Below are positions 37,309 to 46,942 of a DNA stretch of 64,000 nucleotides, piece by piece (the first letter of the stretch is position 1; each line of letters begins with the position of its first letter). Position numbers and translations under genes: made by a program. The DNA lies in the NCBI RefSeq assembly GCF_037478135.1, contig NZ_JBBHDV010000006.1, positions 186,001 through 250,000 on the forward strand. The letters are read 5' to 3'. The stretch is from Denitratimonas sp037478135. Lineage in GTDB: Bacteria; Pseudomonadota; Gammaproteobacteria; Xanthomonadales; Xanthomonadaceae. The notes below the pieces were generated by a model. That model was not told the DNA's origin. It did not search any database and worked only from the letters and a program-made list of their open reading frames with translations.

Positions 37309-39234
37309 TCAGAACGAGTACTTGGCCACGAGCGAGTAGAAATCGCGGTCGTGGATCTGGTTGAAAGGCTTGCCACCGGTGAAGATCGTGTAGCTCAGGT
37401 CCAGCGACCAGCGGTTCATGTAGTTGGCTTCCACACCCAAGGTACCGGACTTGCGGCCCTCCAGGAAATTGCCGCCGGGTCCGGGGGTGGTGCCGTTCAC
37501 GTCATGGTTGAACGCGATGCGCGGAGCCAGATTGATCGAGCCGCCGAGCGCGCCGGCGTATTCGGCACGTGCCGCGACGCGGTAGCCCCAGCTGAACGAA
37601 GTGGCGAAACCACCGGCCTGGGTCGACGGATTGCGCAGGTAGCCCGAATCGATCGCGTAGCCGCCACCGGTGTCGGTGCCTTCACCCTCATAGCGCAGCA
37701 CCGAGGGATCGGGCAGGTCCCAGACCTTGGTGGCGCCGATTTCGCCCACCAGCGCGATCTGGTCGGCACCCAGGAAATTGCCAGGGCCGATCATCTTGGT
37801 GAAGGTGGACTGGATCTGGCTGACTTCGTGGCGGTCCCAACCCTGCACGTATTCACCCGGGCCGTAGTTGCCCAGCTGACTGGAGAAATGCAGCGCCGGC
37901 TGCGGCAGCACCGCATTGAGCGGCGACAGGCCGGCGAACAGCAGTTCCACGTCGTCGATCTGAAGCGGCATGTTGTCGCGGTAGCTGATCTCGCCCTGGA
38001 AGGCGATGCCGCCCGGCAGCGAGGTGTTCCAGGACAGGCCGATCAGGTCGATGTCTTCCGGATATTCCAGGAAGTAGCTGCCGGAACTGGGCGAGGTATT
38101 GGTGACCGCGATGCCGGAGATCACCGGAATGCGGCTGTGGTACTTCAGGTAGTACAGGCCGAATTCCACACCGTTCCAGAAGTCGGCGTAGTAGCGCAGC
38201 GCCAGGCCGTACTGGCCGCTGTCCTTGGCGTTGTTGTTGGGGCTGCGCGGGAACGCGGCCGAACAGCCGGCACCCACCAGCGCTGGCGGCAGGCCGGTAT
38301 CGCTGGCGGCATAACCGGCCGGGCCGGCGTAGCACACGTCATAGAACAGATCGGGATTGTTGACCGGCTGCGGCACCGTGCCGAAGTTCAGCATCACGTA
38401 GTTGCCGCCGGGCGCGGCGAAATCGTTGGCCGAGAAGTACGTGCCGGAGGCGTCGATTTCCACTTCCTCGAACTCGAACAGGTACAGCGCTTCCAGCGAC
38501 AGGTTTTCGGTCAGCGAGAACGAGGCCCAGAGCGAATCCACCGGCAGGAAGGCTTCCTTCAGCTCGGCACCGGCCACGCGCAGCGCGGACAGGTCGAACG
38601 GGTTGATGACGTTGATGCCGTTCTGGATGAAGGTGCTCTCGCCCCAGCTCACCACCTGGCGGCCCAGACGCACGGCGCCGGTACCGGACTCGCCGTAGCT
38701 GAAGTTGTGGAACACGAACGAATCCAGCAGACGGAAACGCTTGCCGATCAGGTCCTTGGCATCGCTGCTCAGATCGTTGCGGTCGGCGTTCTCGAAGTCG
38801 TAGAAATAGGTGGCACGCGCGAACGCACCGGAGTTGCGCCAGTTCAGCGACAGCTCCGAGGTGATCTTGAAGGCGTTGGAGATCACGTCGCCCTTGTCGT
38901 ACTTGACGTTGCCATCGTCACGGTTGCCGGAGAAACGGCCGGGCGCGGCCAGTTGCAGTTGCTGCGCCTCCATATAGCGGCCTTCGGCGGTGAGCGCGCT
39001 GATCTGCGCCACGATCGCCGGGTTCAGATAGGCCTTGGCCAGCAGATCGTCGGCCGGATCCTGCGCACGCCAGGAGGCGCCGAAGGAAACCGTGGTGTCG
39101 AGCGAGCCGTACAATTCTCCGCGCGAGAAATCGAACGCCAGTACAGGGCTGGACACCGTCGCCGCGATCACGCCAGCCACGGCCAGCGCCAACGGGGCGC
39201 GCGCGGCGCGGAAGGTTTTCATGTTCGCAATCAT
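37309..39234 (-). CDS. DUF1302 outer-membrane beta-barrel protein
   Basis: A 641-residue protein with a signal peptide at about 1-33 (SSPVLA). DUF1302 features are FDFSRGELYGSLDTTVSFGASWR, SELSLNWRNSGAFARATYFYDFE and LGRQVVSWGESTFIQNGINVINPFDLSALR. Amphipathic strands continue to a C-terminal aromatic, VAKYSF, as expected for an outer-membrane barrel. It lies between the lipase gene (16 bases) and the DUF1329 gene (19 bases) in one tight operon. It probably provides the outer-membrane passage for the same hydrophobic substrate. Confidence 0.87.
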   Translation of the reverse strand: MIANMKTFRAARAPLALAVAGVIAATVSSPVLAFDFSRGELYGSLDTTVSFGASWRAQDPADDLLAKAYLNPAIVAQISALTAEGRYMEAQQLQLAAPGRFSGNRDDGNVKYDKGDVISNAFKITSELSLNWRNSGAFARATYFYDFENADRNDLSSDAKDLIGKRFRLLDSFVFHNFSYGESGTGAVRLGRQVVSWGESTFIQNGINVINPFDLSALRVAGAELKEAFLPVDSLWASFSLTENLSLEALYLFEFEEVEIDASGTYFSANDFAAPGGNYVMLNFGTVPQPVNNPDLFYDVCYAGPAGYAASDTGLPPALVGAGCSAAFPRSPNNNAKDSGQYGLALRYYADFWNGVEFGLYYLKYHSRIPVISGIAVTNTSPSSGSYFLEYPEDIDLIGLSWNTSLPGGIAFQGEISYRDNMPLQIDDVELLFAGLSPLNAVLPQPALHFSSQLGNYGPGEYVQGWDRHEVSQIQSTFTKMIGPGNFLGADQIALVGEIGATKVWDLPDPSVLRYEGEGTDTGGGYAIDSGYLRNPSTQAGGFATSFSWGYRVAARAEYAGALGGSINLAPRIAFNHDVNGTTPGPGGNFLEGRKSGTLGVEANYMNRWSLDLSYTIFTGGKPFNQIHDRDFYSLVAKYSF

Positions 39235-39250
39235 CGTTAGTGCTCCTGGC

Positions 39251-41386
39251 TTACTCGGCGCGAATGACGGAGGTGTCGTTGACCTGCACCACGGTGCCGG
39301 TGGTCAGCAGCAGGCTGGCCATCTGACCCTGCATTTCGGCGGTGACAGCCGGCGCCGTCGGGTTGATCAGCGAGGCATGTTCACCGGCGGTGAAGCGGGT
39401 CACGCCACGGATGCCGTTGGCCGACTGCGTGGTCCCGGTGATCGGCGCCAGGCCCATCGCACGGATCAGCGGTTCGGTACCGGACAGCGGCGCACCGGCC
39501 ACGGCATTGGGCACCACCTGATCAGACGGGCTGTCACCGCCGCCCACCACTTCGTGCAGCAGGATCGCGTTCTGCGCGGTGATGAATCCGTAGTTGACCG
39601 GATCGATCGAATCGATCACCTGCTGGGTTGCGCCCATGAAGCTGTCATAGGTCGGCGTACCGGCCTGGACCCCGGACGCGGCCAGACCGGCGCGGATGCG
39701 CGGACCAAACGTGGGCGAGCCATCCAGCAGGCGCGCGATGCCGCCACCGGGTGCCGACAGCAGGCCGACATTGACGGTCGGCTCCAGCGCCAGGAACGGG
39801 GTACCGGCCATCGCACCCAGCGACAGGCCGACAAACTGGATGCGCGAGGAATCGAAATCACCCACGCCGTTGCCATCGATATCCAGCGACGGGATCGTGG
39901 CGCTCAACACGAACAGATCGGCCACTGCCTGGCGCAGATTGTCGCGCGAGGTCAGCAGCGAACTGAGGTTGATGAAGTGCGCACCGGAGCTGTCCGGTAC
40001 ACCATCCGGGCCGGGCGCGCCGGTTTCATTGTTGGTGTAGTCGACATTGAAGGTGCGCTCGGACGCGATCGCGCCCAACGGGGTATTGCCGATCGCCAGC
40101 GCGTTGTCCGGCGGCAGGCCATGCAGCGGCAGATCGATCGCGACCACCGCGAAACCCTGCGCAGCCAGCGTCGCCGACACCGCCAGCGCATGGCTACGGT
40201 TGCCGGTGATGCCATGCTGGAAGATCACCACCGGCCAGCCGGTAGCAGGTTTGGTTTGGCCCGAAGCGGCATTCGGGATCGTCGCCAGCACCGGAATCGT
40301 CACGTCGCTGGTCTTCACCGGGAACGGATTGGCAAAGGTCAGGTTGGTCGAACGCGGGTCCAGTCCGGCGGCGTCGAACGGCGGCACGTAGGCACCCGGC
40401 GCGGCCTTCCAGAAACCGGTCAGCGGGCCGGTCGGGTTTTCCGCGCTGGGCGCGGTCAGGTAGTACGGAACGGTCAGCGTGCCGATGTGGATATCGGCAA
40501 TCGGCGGCAGGCCGGCCACCGCGATGGTCTGGCCGCTGTTGACCAGGCGCGCGGCGCCGGGCTGGGTGACCGAGCGCACCGCCTGCATCACCGGGGTGAT
40601 GCTCTGCGTGGTGAAGACCCAGCTGAGCACGACCGAATCACGGTCGATGCCGGCGGCACCGGCCACGGCCAGATGCGAATTGGTCAGCTGGCGCAGCGGC
40701 TCCAGCGCACAGGCGGTGGCGGCCGGCAGCAGCGGCTCGGTGCTGGTGCCATTCACGCACAGTGGCGAAGGACGCTTGGACAGGTGGTAGGCCTGATCGG
40801 CGGTGGCGTCATTGCCGCGCGCATCGCGGATGCCGTCGGTCAGCACCACCAGGTACGAGGTCAGCTGCTGCAGCGGGCGGGTCGGGATGATCGCCAGGGT
40901 CTTGCCACTGGCATCATTGGGCGCCAGCGCGGTGACGAATTCGGTGCCGCCGGCCAGTTCGCGGTTGATACTGGTCGTGCCCCCACCCGGGCCGGTCAGC
41001 GAGACTTCGAAGATGCGCACGCTCTGCCCCGGAACGATCGAGCTGGCATCCGGCGGCGCATTGAAGCTGGTCGACATCGGCCCGGTCGTGCTCCAGCCGT
41101 CCAGCGTGCTGATCGCCACGGTCGGATCGGCGTAGTTGTTCGGATCGGCGACCGGCGGGTTCAAGGTCAGATCGGTGGTGCCCGACAACAGCAGGTTGTT
41201 GGGCAACGGCACCACTGAATTGGTCGGATCGAACCGTGCTGTCAGCACGCCGGTGACCGGCGATCCATCGTTGTTGTTCGACGGTGCCGTGGGTACGGCG
41301 CGGTCGCTGTTGCTGGAGCCGCCACAGGCTGCAAGCAGCAGCGTGGACAGCGCCAAGGTGAGAGTGATCCTGGACTGCATGGTCAT
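39251..41386 (-). CDS. VolA/Pla-1-type lipase lipoprotein
   Basis: A 711-residue lipoprotein. The signal ends in lipobox LAAC (Cys21), followed by a low-complexity Ser/Asn/Pro linker. An N-terminal 'bacterial virulence factor lipase' domain follows (LTARFDPTNSVVPLPNNLLLSGTTDLTLN). A C-terminal alpha/beta hydrolase has the elbow GLSLGAMAG (Ser about 522), preceded by VVIFQHGITGNRS, which supplies the oxyanion region. It resembles VolA/Pla-1/cef lysophospholipase lipoproteins, which act at the outer membrane or surface. The ATG at 41386 follows AAGGA; an ATG two codons later is also possible. It is the first gene of the lipase-DUF1302-DUF1329 operon. Confidence 0.85.
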   Translation of the reverse strand: MTMQSRITLTLALSTLLLAACGGSSNSDRAVPTAPSNNNDGSPVTGVLTARFDPTNSVVPLPNNLLLSGTTDLTLNPPVADPNNYADPTVAISTLDGWSTTGPMSTSFNAPPDASSIVPGQSVRIFEVSLTGPGGGTTSINRELAGGTEFVTALAPNDASGKTLAIIPTRPLQQLTSYLVVLTDGIRDARGNDATADQAYHLSKRPSPLCVNGTSTEPLLPAATACALEPLRQLTNSHLAVAGAAGIDRDSVVLSWVFTTQSITPVMQAVRSVTQPGAARLVNSGQTIAVAGLPPIADIHIGTLTVPYYLTAPSAENPTGPLTGFWKAAPGAYVPPFDAAGLDPRSTNLTFANPFPVKTSDVTIPVLATIPNAASGQTKPATGWPVVIFQHGITGNRSHALAVSATLAAQGFAVVAIDLPLHGLPPDNALAIGNTPLGAIASERTFNVDYTNNETGAPGPDGVPDSSGAHFINLSSLLTSRDNLRQAVADLFVLSATIPSLDIDGNGVGDFDSSRIQFVGLSLGAMAGTPFLALEPTVNVGLLSAPGGGIARLLDGSPTFGPRIRAGLAASGVQAGTPTYDSFMGATQQVIDSIDPVNYGFITAQNAILLHEVVGGGDSPSDQVVPNAVAGAPLSGTEPLIRAMGLAPITGTTQSANGIRGVTRFTAGEHASLINPTAPAVTAEMQGQMASLLLTTGTVVQVNDTSVIRAE

Positions 41387-41441
41387 GTATTCCTTCGGCA
41401 ACCGGAGTGAGCGCAACGCTCGGCTATCATAGGGAGCGCTT

Positions 41442-42371
41442 TTATCGCTTAGCAATGCTGCGGCGTATGGTGGAAGCGTCCGTTCCGTGCTGCATCGCAG
41501 CAGTCATGTCGGTAACTGGCGGCTGGAAGTGCATCGCCTGCGGCTGGAACGGGCGTGGCGACCAGTCCAGGTCACGTTCCGCCTCGGCCCCGGAGAAAAC
41601 CAGGTCCTGTCGCAGTCTTTCCAGCATTCCAGTGGTCAGGCCGGACATCACGCCAAGCCGCGACACCGCCAGCGCGGTGCTCCGGAACAACCAGGCCGGG
41701 AGCCGGAGCAGATAGCCGCGCGGTTCCAGACAGCCCACGGTGCGATGCACCATTTCGGTATAGGAAACCTGCTCGCCTCCAGGCAGGTCGTAGCGCCGTC
41801 CCAGGCTTTGATCGGTGCCGGCCGCGCGCCACGCGCAGATCGCCAGATCCTGCGCGTGCACCGGCTGGCGCAGGCCGTGTGCATCACGCGGCAACGGCAG
41901 CACCCGCCAGCGCCGCGCCAGTGCCGCGATCCGGCTCAGGTTCTGATCCATGCCGCAGCCCCAGACCAGGGTCGGGCGCAGGATCGTCCAGCCGATGCCG
42001 CGCGCATCGCAGTGCGTGACCAGTGCTTCCTCGCTGCGGCGCAACTGCGCGGCCAGCGCCCGTTCGGCCCGGTCCGGCGAGTCCTGCTTGGTATCGGCGC
42101 TGGTGGAACTGAAGGCGATCACGCGCCCGGGCCGGTGCCGGGTCCGTGACAGCCAGGCCAGCAGGCCGTCCAGCGGCCCGACACTGAACACCACGTCCGG
42201 CGCCTGCGCCACATCACCGCTGCCATACAGGTCCATCCGGGTCCAGCCGACGCCGGGCATCGGCGCGCGGGCCTGGCGCGTGACCGCTTCGACCTCGACC
42301 TGCGCTTCGCACAGCAGCGGCAGCAGGAAATGCCCGATCTGGCCACTGGCCCCGAATACCAGCACGCGCAT
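41442..42371 (-). CDS. NAD(P)-dependent epimerase/dehydratase-like protein
   Basis: A 309-residue Rossmann-fold protein of the extended/atypical SDR group. VFGASGQIGHFLLPLL at 4-19 is the nucleotide-binding GxxGxxG motif. SSTSADTKQDSP occupies the usual catalytic Ser region, but a standard YxxxK is not evident, so catalysis is uncertain. WTILRPTLVWGCGMD and HAQDLA are typical downstream motifs. Its ATG overlaps the glnE stop codon by one base, so it is translationally coupled to glnE; the substrate is unknown. Confidence 0.75.
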   Translation of the reverse strand: MRVLVFGASGQIGHFLLPLLCEAQVEVEAVTRQARAPMPGVGWTRMDLYGSGDVAQAPDVVFSVGPLDGLLAWLSRTRHRPGRVIAFSSTSADTKQDSPDRAERALAAQLRRSEEALVTHCDARGIGWTILRPTLVWGCGMDQNLSRIAALARRWRVLPLPRDAHGLRQPVHAQDLAICAWRAAGTDQSLGRRYDLPGGEQVSYTEMVHRTVGCLEPRGYLLRLPAWLFRSTALAVSRLGVMSGLTTGMLERLRQDLVFSGAEAERDLDWSPRPFQPQAMHFQPPVTDMTAAMQHGTDASTIRRSIAKR

Positions 42372-45181
42372 CAGCCGCCCTCCGCATCGCGGTCATGCCG
42401 CAGGCAGTCCCGCCATGCACTGCGCACCGTCGCGCGGGCCTGGGCCAGCGCCGCATCCTCGGGCACCTGCCGCGCCCTGCCATCCAGGGTGCAGGCCAGC
42501 GCGCGTTGCAACAGCACTTGGTGGGCACACTGCAATTGGCCGGCACGGACCTGATCGAAAAAACCGCAGTCGGTCAGCGCAGCGATCAACTCCGGCGTGC
42601 GGGTGGTGGCCAGCACCTGCTGCGCGTGCGCGGCATGCAGCAGCACGCCGCCTTGCAGCAGGAATTCCAGATCCACCAGACCGCCCTCGCCCTGTTTCAG
42701 GTCGAACATGCCCGGTGTGGAGCGGTCCAGTTCGCTGCGCATGCGCTGCCGCATCGCGACCACATCGGCGGCCAGTTGCGCCGGTTCGCGCGTCATGCCC
42801 AGCACCTGCGCACGCACCTGCGCGAAGGCCTGTGCCACCTGTTCATCGCCGGCCACGGCGCGGGCCCGCACCAGCGCCTGCTGTTCCCAGGTCCAGGCAC
42901 GATCACGCTGGTAGGCGGAGAAACTTTCCAGACTCGACACCAGCAAGCCCTTGGCGCCGTCCGGACGCAACCGCAGGTCGACCTCGTACAGGCGCCCGGC
43001 CGCGGTCGGCATCGCCAGCATCGCGATCAGTTTCTGCACCAGCCGGGTGTAGTAGCGCACCGCTTCCAGCGGCCGCGTGCCGTCGGTTTCAGGCGAAGAG
43101 TCGGCGCCGTCGTAGAGAAACACCAGATCCAGATCCGAACCGAAGCCCAGCTCCTTGCCGCCGAAACTGCCGTAGGCGATCACCGCCAGACCACCACGCG
43201 GCAGACGGCCGTGCTGCGCGGCCAGATCCTCAATCGCCATTGGCAATACCGCACCGATCACCGCTTCGGCCACGAACGCCAGCTGGCGTGCACTTTCCTC
43301 GGCCGGCTGCTGGTCGATCAGGCTGGCGCGCGCCACCCGGAACGCGAAGCTCTGGCGGAATTCATTGAGCGCATGGATGCGTGCCTCCGGATCATCGGAC
43401 GGCAGATGCGCCAGCACCTGCGCCAGCGCCTGACCGACTTCGGCGCGGGTGGGCGGCTGTGCATCGGCGCGGCCATCGAGCAGGTCGTCGAGCAGCAGCG
43501 GATGCGCGCACAGGCGTTCGGCCATCCAGCGGCTGCCGGCCATCACTTCCACCAATCGCGCCAGCGCCGCCGGCTGTTCATCCAGCAGCGCCAGATAGCT
43601 GGAACGGCGCAACACCGCCTGCACCAGCGCCAGACCATGCCGCGCCGCCTGATCCGGCGCGCGGCTTTCAGCGGCGGCGGCCAGCAGCGCCGGCAATACC
43701 CGATCCACCCGCGCCCGCGCGCGCGCCGACACCGTGGCCAGCGCCGGTTGCTCGCGGAACTGTTGCAGCTGCTGCAACAAGGTTGTCGCGGCGGAAAATC
43801 CAGCCTCGGCCAGGCGTTCTCCGGCGCGTGCATCGGAGGGATCGCGCCAGACTTCGGCCAGTGTTTCGCGCAGCGGTGAAGCACGCGTGGCAGCCTGCGT
43901 CTGGCGCGCCTGGAACACGCGCGAAAACTCGTTCGCCACATGTTCACGATGCTGCGCCAGCGCCTGCTCCAGTGCGGACCAGTCAGGAAAACCCATGCCG
44001 AAGGCGAGACGGGCGCGGTCCAGTGCGTTTTCCGGCAGGCTGTGGGTCTGTTCCTCGCGCAGCATCTGCACCCGGTTTTCCAGCCGCCGCAGGAAACGGT
44101 AGGCGGACAGCAGCAGTTCGGCACTGCGGTCCGGGACATGGCCGGCGTCGCGCAGCCGCGCCAGCGCCGGAATCAGCCCACGCGCACGCAGCGCCGGTTC
44201 GCGCCCGCCACGGATCAGCTGCTGCAACTGCACGATGAATTCGATCTCGCGGATGCCGCCCCGGCCCAGCTTCAGGTGCGCATCCAGCGCGCGGCGCTGC
44301 ACTTCGGCCTCGATCATGCCCTTCATCTCGCGCAGGCCTTCGAATGCACCGAAGTCCAGATAGCGGCGATAGATGAAGGGCCGCAGCACCGTCAGGAAAC
44401 GCTCGCCCTGGGCCAGATCGCCGGCCACCGGGCGCGCCTTGATCCAGGCATAGCGCTCCCAGTCGCGGCCTTCGCGCTGGAAATACTGTTCCATCGCCGC
44501 GAACGACAACGCCAGCCGCCCGACCTGGCCGAACGGGCGCAGCCGCATGTCCACGCGGTAGACCATGCCCTGCGCATCGACATCGGCCAGCAACTGGATC
44601 AGGCGCTGGCCCAGACGCTGGAAGAAATCGCCATTGTCCAGCGCCCGCGCGCCATCGCACTGGCCGGCCTCGGGATAGGCGAACACCAGATCGATATCGG
44701 AGGAAAAGTTCAGCTCGGCGCCACCCAGTTTGCCGAGCCCGAACACCACCATGCGCTGCGCCACACCGGCGCCATTGCGTGGCACGCCATGCTGGGCTTC
44801 GAGCGCGCCCTGCACCGCTTCCAGCGCACCGGCCAGACAACGCTCGGCCAGTTGCGAAGTACCCGCGAGGGTGTCTTCCAGGGTGTCGATGCCGTTCACA
44901 TCGCGGTAGGCCAGCCGCAGGCTTTCATCGTGCCGGTAGCGCCGCAGCCGTGCCGGCCAGCCGGCCTGGTCTTCCGGCGGCAATTGGAGGCCGGTGCCGC
45001 GCCGCTCAAGCGTCGCGATGCGGCCGGGTTCTCGGCAAAGTTGTTCGAAGGCGTAGTCGCTGGCGATCAGCAGACGATGCAGCGGTGCGGCCGGCGCGGC
45101 AGCCACAGCCTCGGGTGCCAGCGCCGCCAGCTGCTCCAGCCGGGCATGCAGCAACTCGTTCAGGGGTGCGGGCAGATCCAT
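42371..45181 (-). CDS. glnE: Bifunctional glutamine synthetase adenylyltransferase/deadenylase
   Basis: Controls glutamine synthetase by adding or removing AMP according to nitrogen status. The 936-residue length is normal. Two nucleotidyltransferase domains are clear: the N-terminal deadenylase with LGKLGGAELNFSSDIDLVF and the C-terminal transferase with YGSFGGKELGFGSDLDLVFLYDG. Each is followed by a helical region, with R.LRPDGAKG-type segments (VDMRLRPFGQVGRLA, VDLRLRPDGAKGLLV). The stop codon overlaps the following epimerase gene. Confidence 0.96.
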   Translation of the reverse strand: MDLPAPLNELLHARLEQLAALAPEAVAAAPAAPLHRLLIASDYAFEQLCREPGRIATLERRGTGLQLPPEDQAGWPARLRRYRHDESLRLAYRDVNGIDTLEDTLAGTSQLAERCLAGALEAVQGALEAQHGVPRNGAGVAQRMVVFGLGKLGGAELNFSSDIDLVFAYPEAGQCDGARALDNGDFFQRLGQRLIQLLADVDAQGMVYRVDMRLRPFGQVGRLALSFAAMEQYFQREGRDWERYAWIKARPVAGDLAQGERFLTVLRPFIYRRYLDFGAFEGLREMKGMIEAEVQRRALDAHLKLGRGGIREIEFIVQLQQLIRGGREPALRARGLIPALARLRDAGHVPDRSAELLLSAYRFLRRLENRVQMLREEQTHSLPENALDRARLAFGMGFPDWSALEQALAQHREHVANEFSRVFQARQTQAATRASPLRETLAEVWRDPSDARAGERLAEAGFSAATTLLQQLQQFREQPALATVSARARARVDRVLPALLAAAAESRAPDQAARHGLALVQAVLRRSSYLALLDEQPAALARLVEVMAGSRWMAERLCAHPLLLDDLLDGRADAQPPTRAEVGQALAQVLAHLPSDDPEARIHALNEFRQSFAFRVARASLIDQQPAEESARQLAFVAEAVIGAVLPMAIEDLAAQHGRLPRGGLAVIAYGSFGGKELGFGSDLDLVFLYDGADSSPETDGTRPLEAVRYYTRLVQKLIAMLAMPTAAGRLYEVDLRLRPDGAKGLLVSSLESFSAYQRDRAWTWEQQALVRARAVAGDEQVAQAFAQVRAQVLGMTREPAQLAADVVAMRQRMRSELDRSTPGMFDLKQGEGGLVDLEFLLQGGVLLHAAHAQQVLATTRTPELIAALTDCGFFDQVRAGQLQCAHQVLLQRALACTLDGRARQVPEDAALAQARATVRSAWRDCLRHDRDAEGG

Positions 45182-45248
45182 GCCGGCGATTCTGGCAGAA
45201 GCACGCCATCGGCTGCGCGCGGCGATGCGATGGCTGCAACCGCAGCAT

Positions 45249-45282
45249 CCCGATCATCCCCACGGCGGCGGGGATGATCGGG
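45249..45282 (-). terminator. Hairpin terminator downstream of sodC
   Basis: A 13-pair perfect stem (CCCGATCATCCCC and its complement) with an eight-base loop lies nine bases past the sodC stop and upstream of glnE. There is no U-run, but its position and stability suit transcript end protection or termination. Confidence 0.65.
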
Positions 45283-45291
45283 CGGCAACGA

Positions 45292-45903
45292 TCAATCCAG
45301 CAGGTGGATCACGCCGCAGGCGATGCGCGGGCCGGAATCGCCGGCCGGCTGCGAGGCATAGTCGTCGGCATTGGCATGCAGCACCACGGCACGGCCGATC
45401 ACGTCATGGCCGGCGTCACCACCGAGGCTGACGCCGGGCACCAGCTGATCGACGGCAATCCTGCCTTCGTCGTCGGCCACCAGGTTCGGCATGTCGCCGG
45501 CGTGATGCTCGCCGTGGCCCGGATGGCCGTGCGGCGCTTCGGTTGGATTGAAATGCGGGCCGGCGCTGGAGGCATCCGGCGCGCTGCAATCACCGGTTTC
45601 ATGGATATGGAAGCCATGCGTGCCGCCGGAAGGCACGCCTTCCAGCATGCCGCTGATGCGCACTCCATCGGCCTCGGGTGTCAGTGTCAGAGTGCCGTTG
45701 GCGGCATTGCCTTCGGTCGGGGCCAGCACGGCGGTGGCGCTGGATTCCACCACGGCCGGCTGTGCTGCCACGGGCGGCGGTGGAGGCGGCGGCGGTGCTT
45801 CAGGTGCCGGCGGCGGCGGCGGTGGCGCGGGTTCGGACGCAGGACCACAGGCGCCCAACATCAGCGGCAGGGCAAGGGCGGCGGCAAGCAGGGTCGGTTT
45901 CAT
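45292..45903 (-). CDS. sodC: Cu/Zn superoxide dismutase, lipoprotein
   Basis: Periplasmic enzyme that removes superoxide. The 203-residue protein is made as a lipoprotein (lipobox LGAC, Cys19) and has a proline-rich spacer at about 23-46 between anchor and domain. The SOD signature GFHIHETGDC gives two Cu-ligand histidines and the disulfide Cys. HFNPTEAPHGHPGHGEHHAGD supplies the bridging and Zn ligands, and RIACGVI closes the domain with the second disulfide Cys and the active-site Arg. GGAGACTGTC precedes the ATG at 45903. Confidence 0.93.
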   Translation of the reverse strand: MKPTLLAAALALPLMLGACGPASEPAPPPPPPAPEAPPPPPPPPVAAQPAVVESSATAVLAPTEGNAANGTLTLTPEADGVRISGMLEGVPSGGTHGFHIHETGDCSAPDASSAGPHFNPTEAPHGHPGHGEHHAGDMPNLVADDEGRIAVDQLVPGVSLGGDAGHDVIGRAVVLHANADDYASQPAGDSGPRIACGVIHLLD

Positions 45904-46076
45904 GACAGTCTCCAGTCGGGAATGGATGCAACCAGCGGATCGTACCGCCGCCACGCCACCCGGAGTATTGCCCCCGAAGGCATCAGGATCGCGTCGCGTG
46001 TCGCCACCGCCGGCAGACAACAGCACAAGCCTACACCCGCAGCAGTTTTCCGCAGCCGGCGCGGATGCGGTTCCGC

Positions 46077-46823
46077 TCAGGCCGCACGCGCGCTGACGAC
46101 ATGCCGCAGCGGCGCCCAATCCAGCGCAAACGCCGGCCGCATGATCCGCACTTCGTCGAATCCCGCCTGTTGCAGGCGCTGCACGATGTCGCGCCCGTAG
46201 TCGCGGAACACCAGCACCGGCGCATCGCCCTTGAACGGATCGACGTGATATTCCGGCGGCAGCAGGTGTTCGATCTTTCCGCCGACCAGCCGCGCACGCT
46301 CCACCGTGTGTTCGGCATCCGACAGCGGCACGGTGAACAGCATCCGGCCGCCCGGACGCAGCACGCGGCGCAGTTCGGCAAAGCCGCGCGCATCGTCGGG
46401 CACATGCTCGAACACTTCGGTATGGGTCACCAGATCGAAGCCGGCATCCGGCCAGGTCAGCGCCTGCACGTCCTCGCAGCGCACGCCTTGCCACGTCGTG
46501 CCGGGCGCCACCTCGGGATGGTATTCGGAGAACGCCGCGCTACGGGCACGACGACGCAGATGCGCGACGTATGGCCCGGCGGCGGAAAGCTCGCAGACAT
46601 CCCGTTCCGACAGATCCGGCAGCGTCTGGGCCACGGCCAGGCCGATGGACAGGTGCACGCTGCTGGCCGCGCAACGCACACAGCGCAAGCCGGATTCAGT
46701 GTGATTCAAACGCACGAACAGCGACGGCCCGCAGAACGGGCAGCACGCCGCGCCGATGGCGAATTCGCCCGGCGCCAGTTGTGCCCACCCGGCACGCAGG
46801 CGCGACAACAGCTTCACCGCCAC
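46077..46823 (-). CDS. Class I SAM-dependent methyltransferase with N-terminal Cys cluster
   Basis: A 248-residue protein. The N-terminal CCPFC ... CVRC pairs (about residues 27-51) look like a zinc ribbon. They precede a class I methyltransferase domain of the Methyltransf_11 type, with DAGFDLVTHTEVFEHVPD (motif around the acidic loop) and LRRVLRPGGRMLFTVPL. The classical glycine-rich motif I (E/DxGxG) is not obvious, so SAM binding should be viewed with some caution. The start is GTG at 46823, the earliest in frame. The substrate is unknown. It lies downstream of aceE, behind a hairpin. Confidence 0.65.
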   Translation of the reverse strand: MAVKLLSRLRAGWAQLAPGEFAIGAACCPFCGPSLFVRLNHTESGLRCVRCAASSVHLSIGLAVAQTLPDLSERDVCELSAAGPYVAHLRRRARSAAFSEYHPEVAPGTTWQGVRCEDVQALTWPDAGFDLVTHTEVFEHVPDDARGFAELRRVLRPGGRMLFTVPLSDAEHTVERARLVGGKIEHLLPPEYHVDPFKGDAPVLVFRDYGRDIVQRLQQAGFDEVRIMRPAFALDWAPLRHVVSARAA

Positions 46824-46884
46824 CGGCGCCGCGTTGCAGGATCAGACCGGGCGATCACATCGCGCCTCCGATGGCGCCGACGAT

Positions 46885-46911
46885 CCGGCCGCGATATTCC
46901 ATCGCGGCCGG
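46885..46911 (-). terminator. Hairpin terminator downstream of aceE
   Basis: An 11-pair perfect stem (CCGGCCGCGAT / ATCGCGGCCGG) with a five-base loop lies 31 bases past the aceE stop codon. No U-run follows. Confidence 0.6.
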
Positions 46912-46942
46912 GAACCCCGACGTGGACCGGACAAGTGCCGGC

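Noticed and set aside
37300..41218. Long plus-strand open frames opposite the DUF1302 and lipase genes
   Set aside because: Same antisense artefact; the minus-strand proteins have signal peptides, a lipobox and family motifs.
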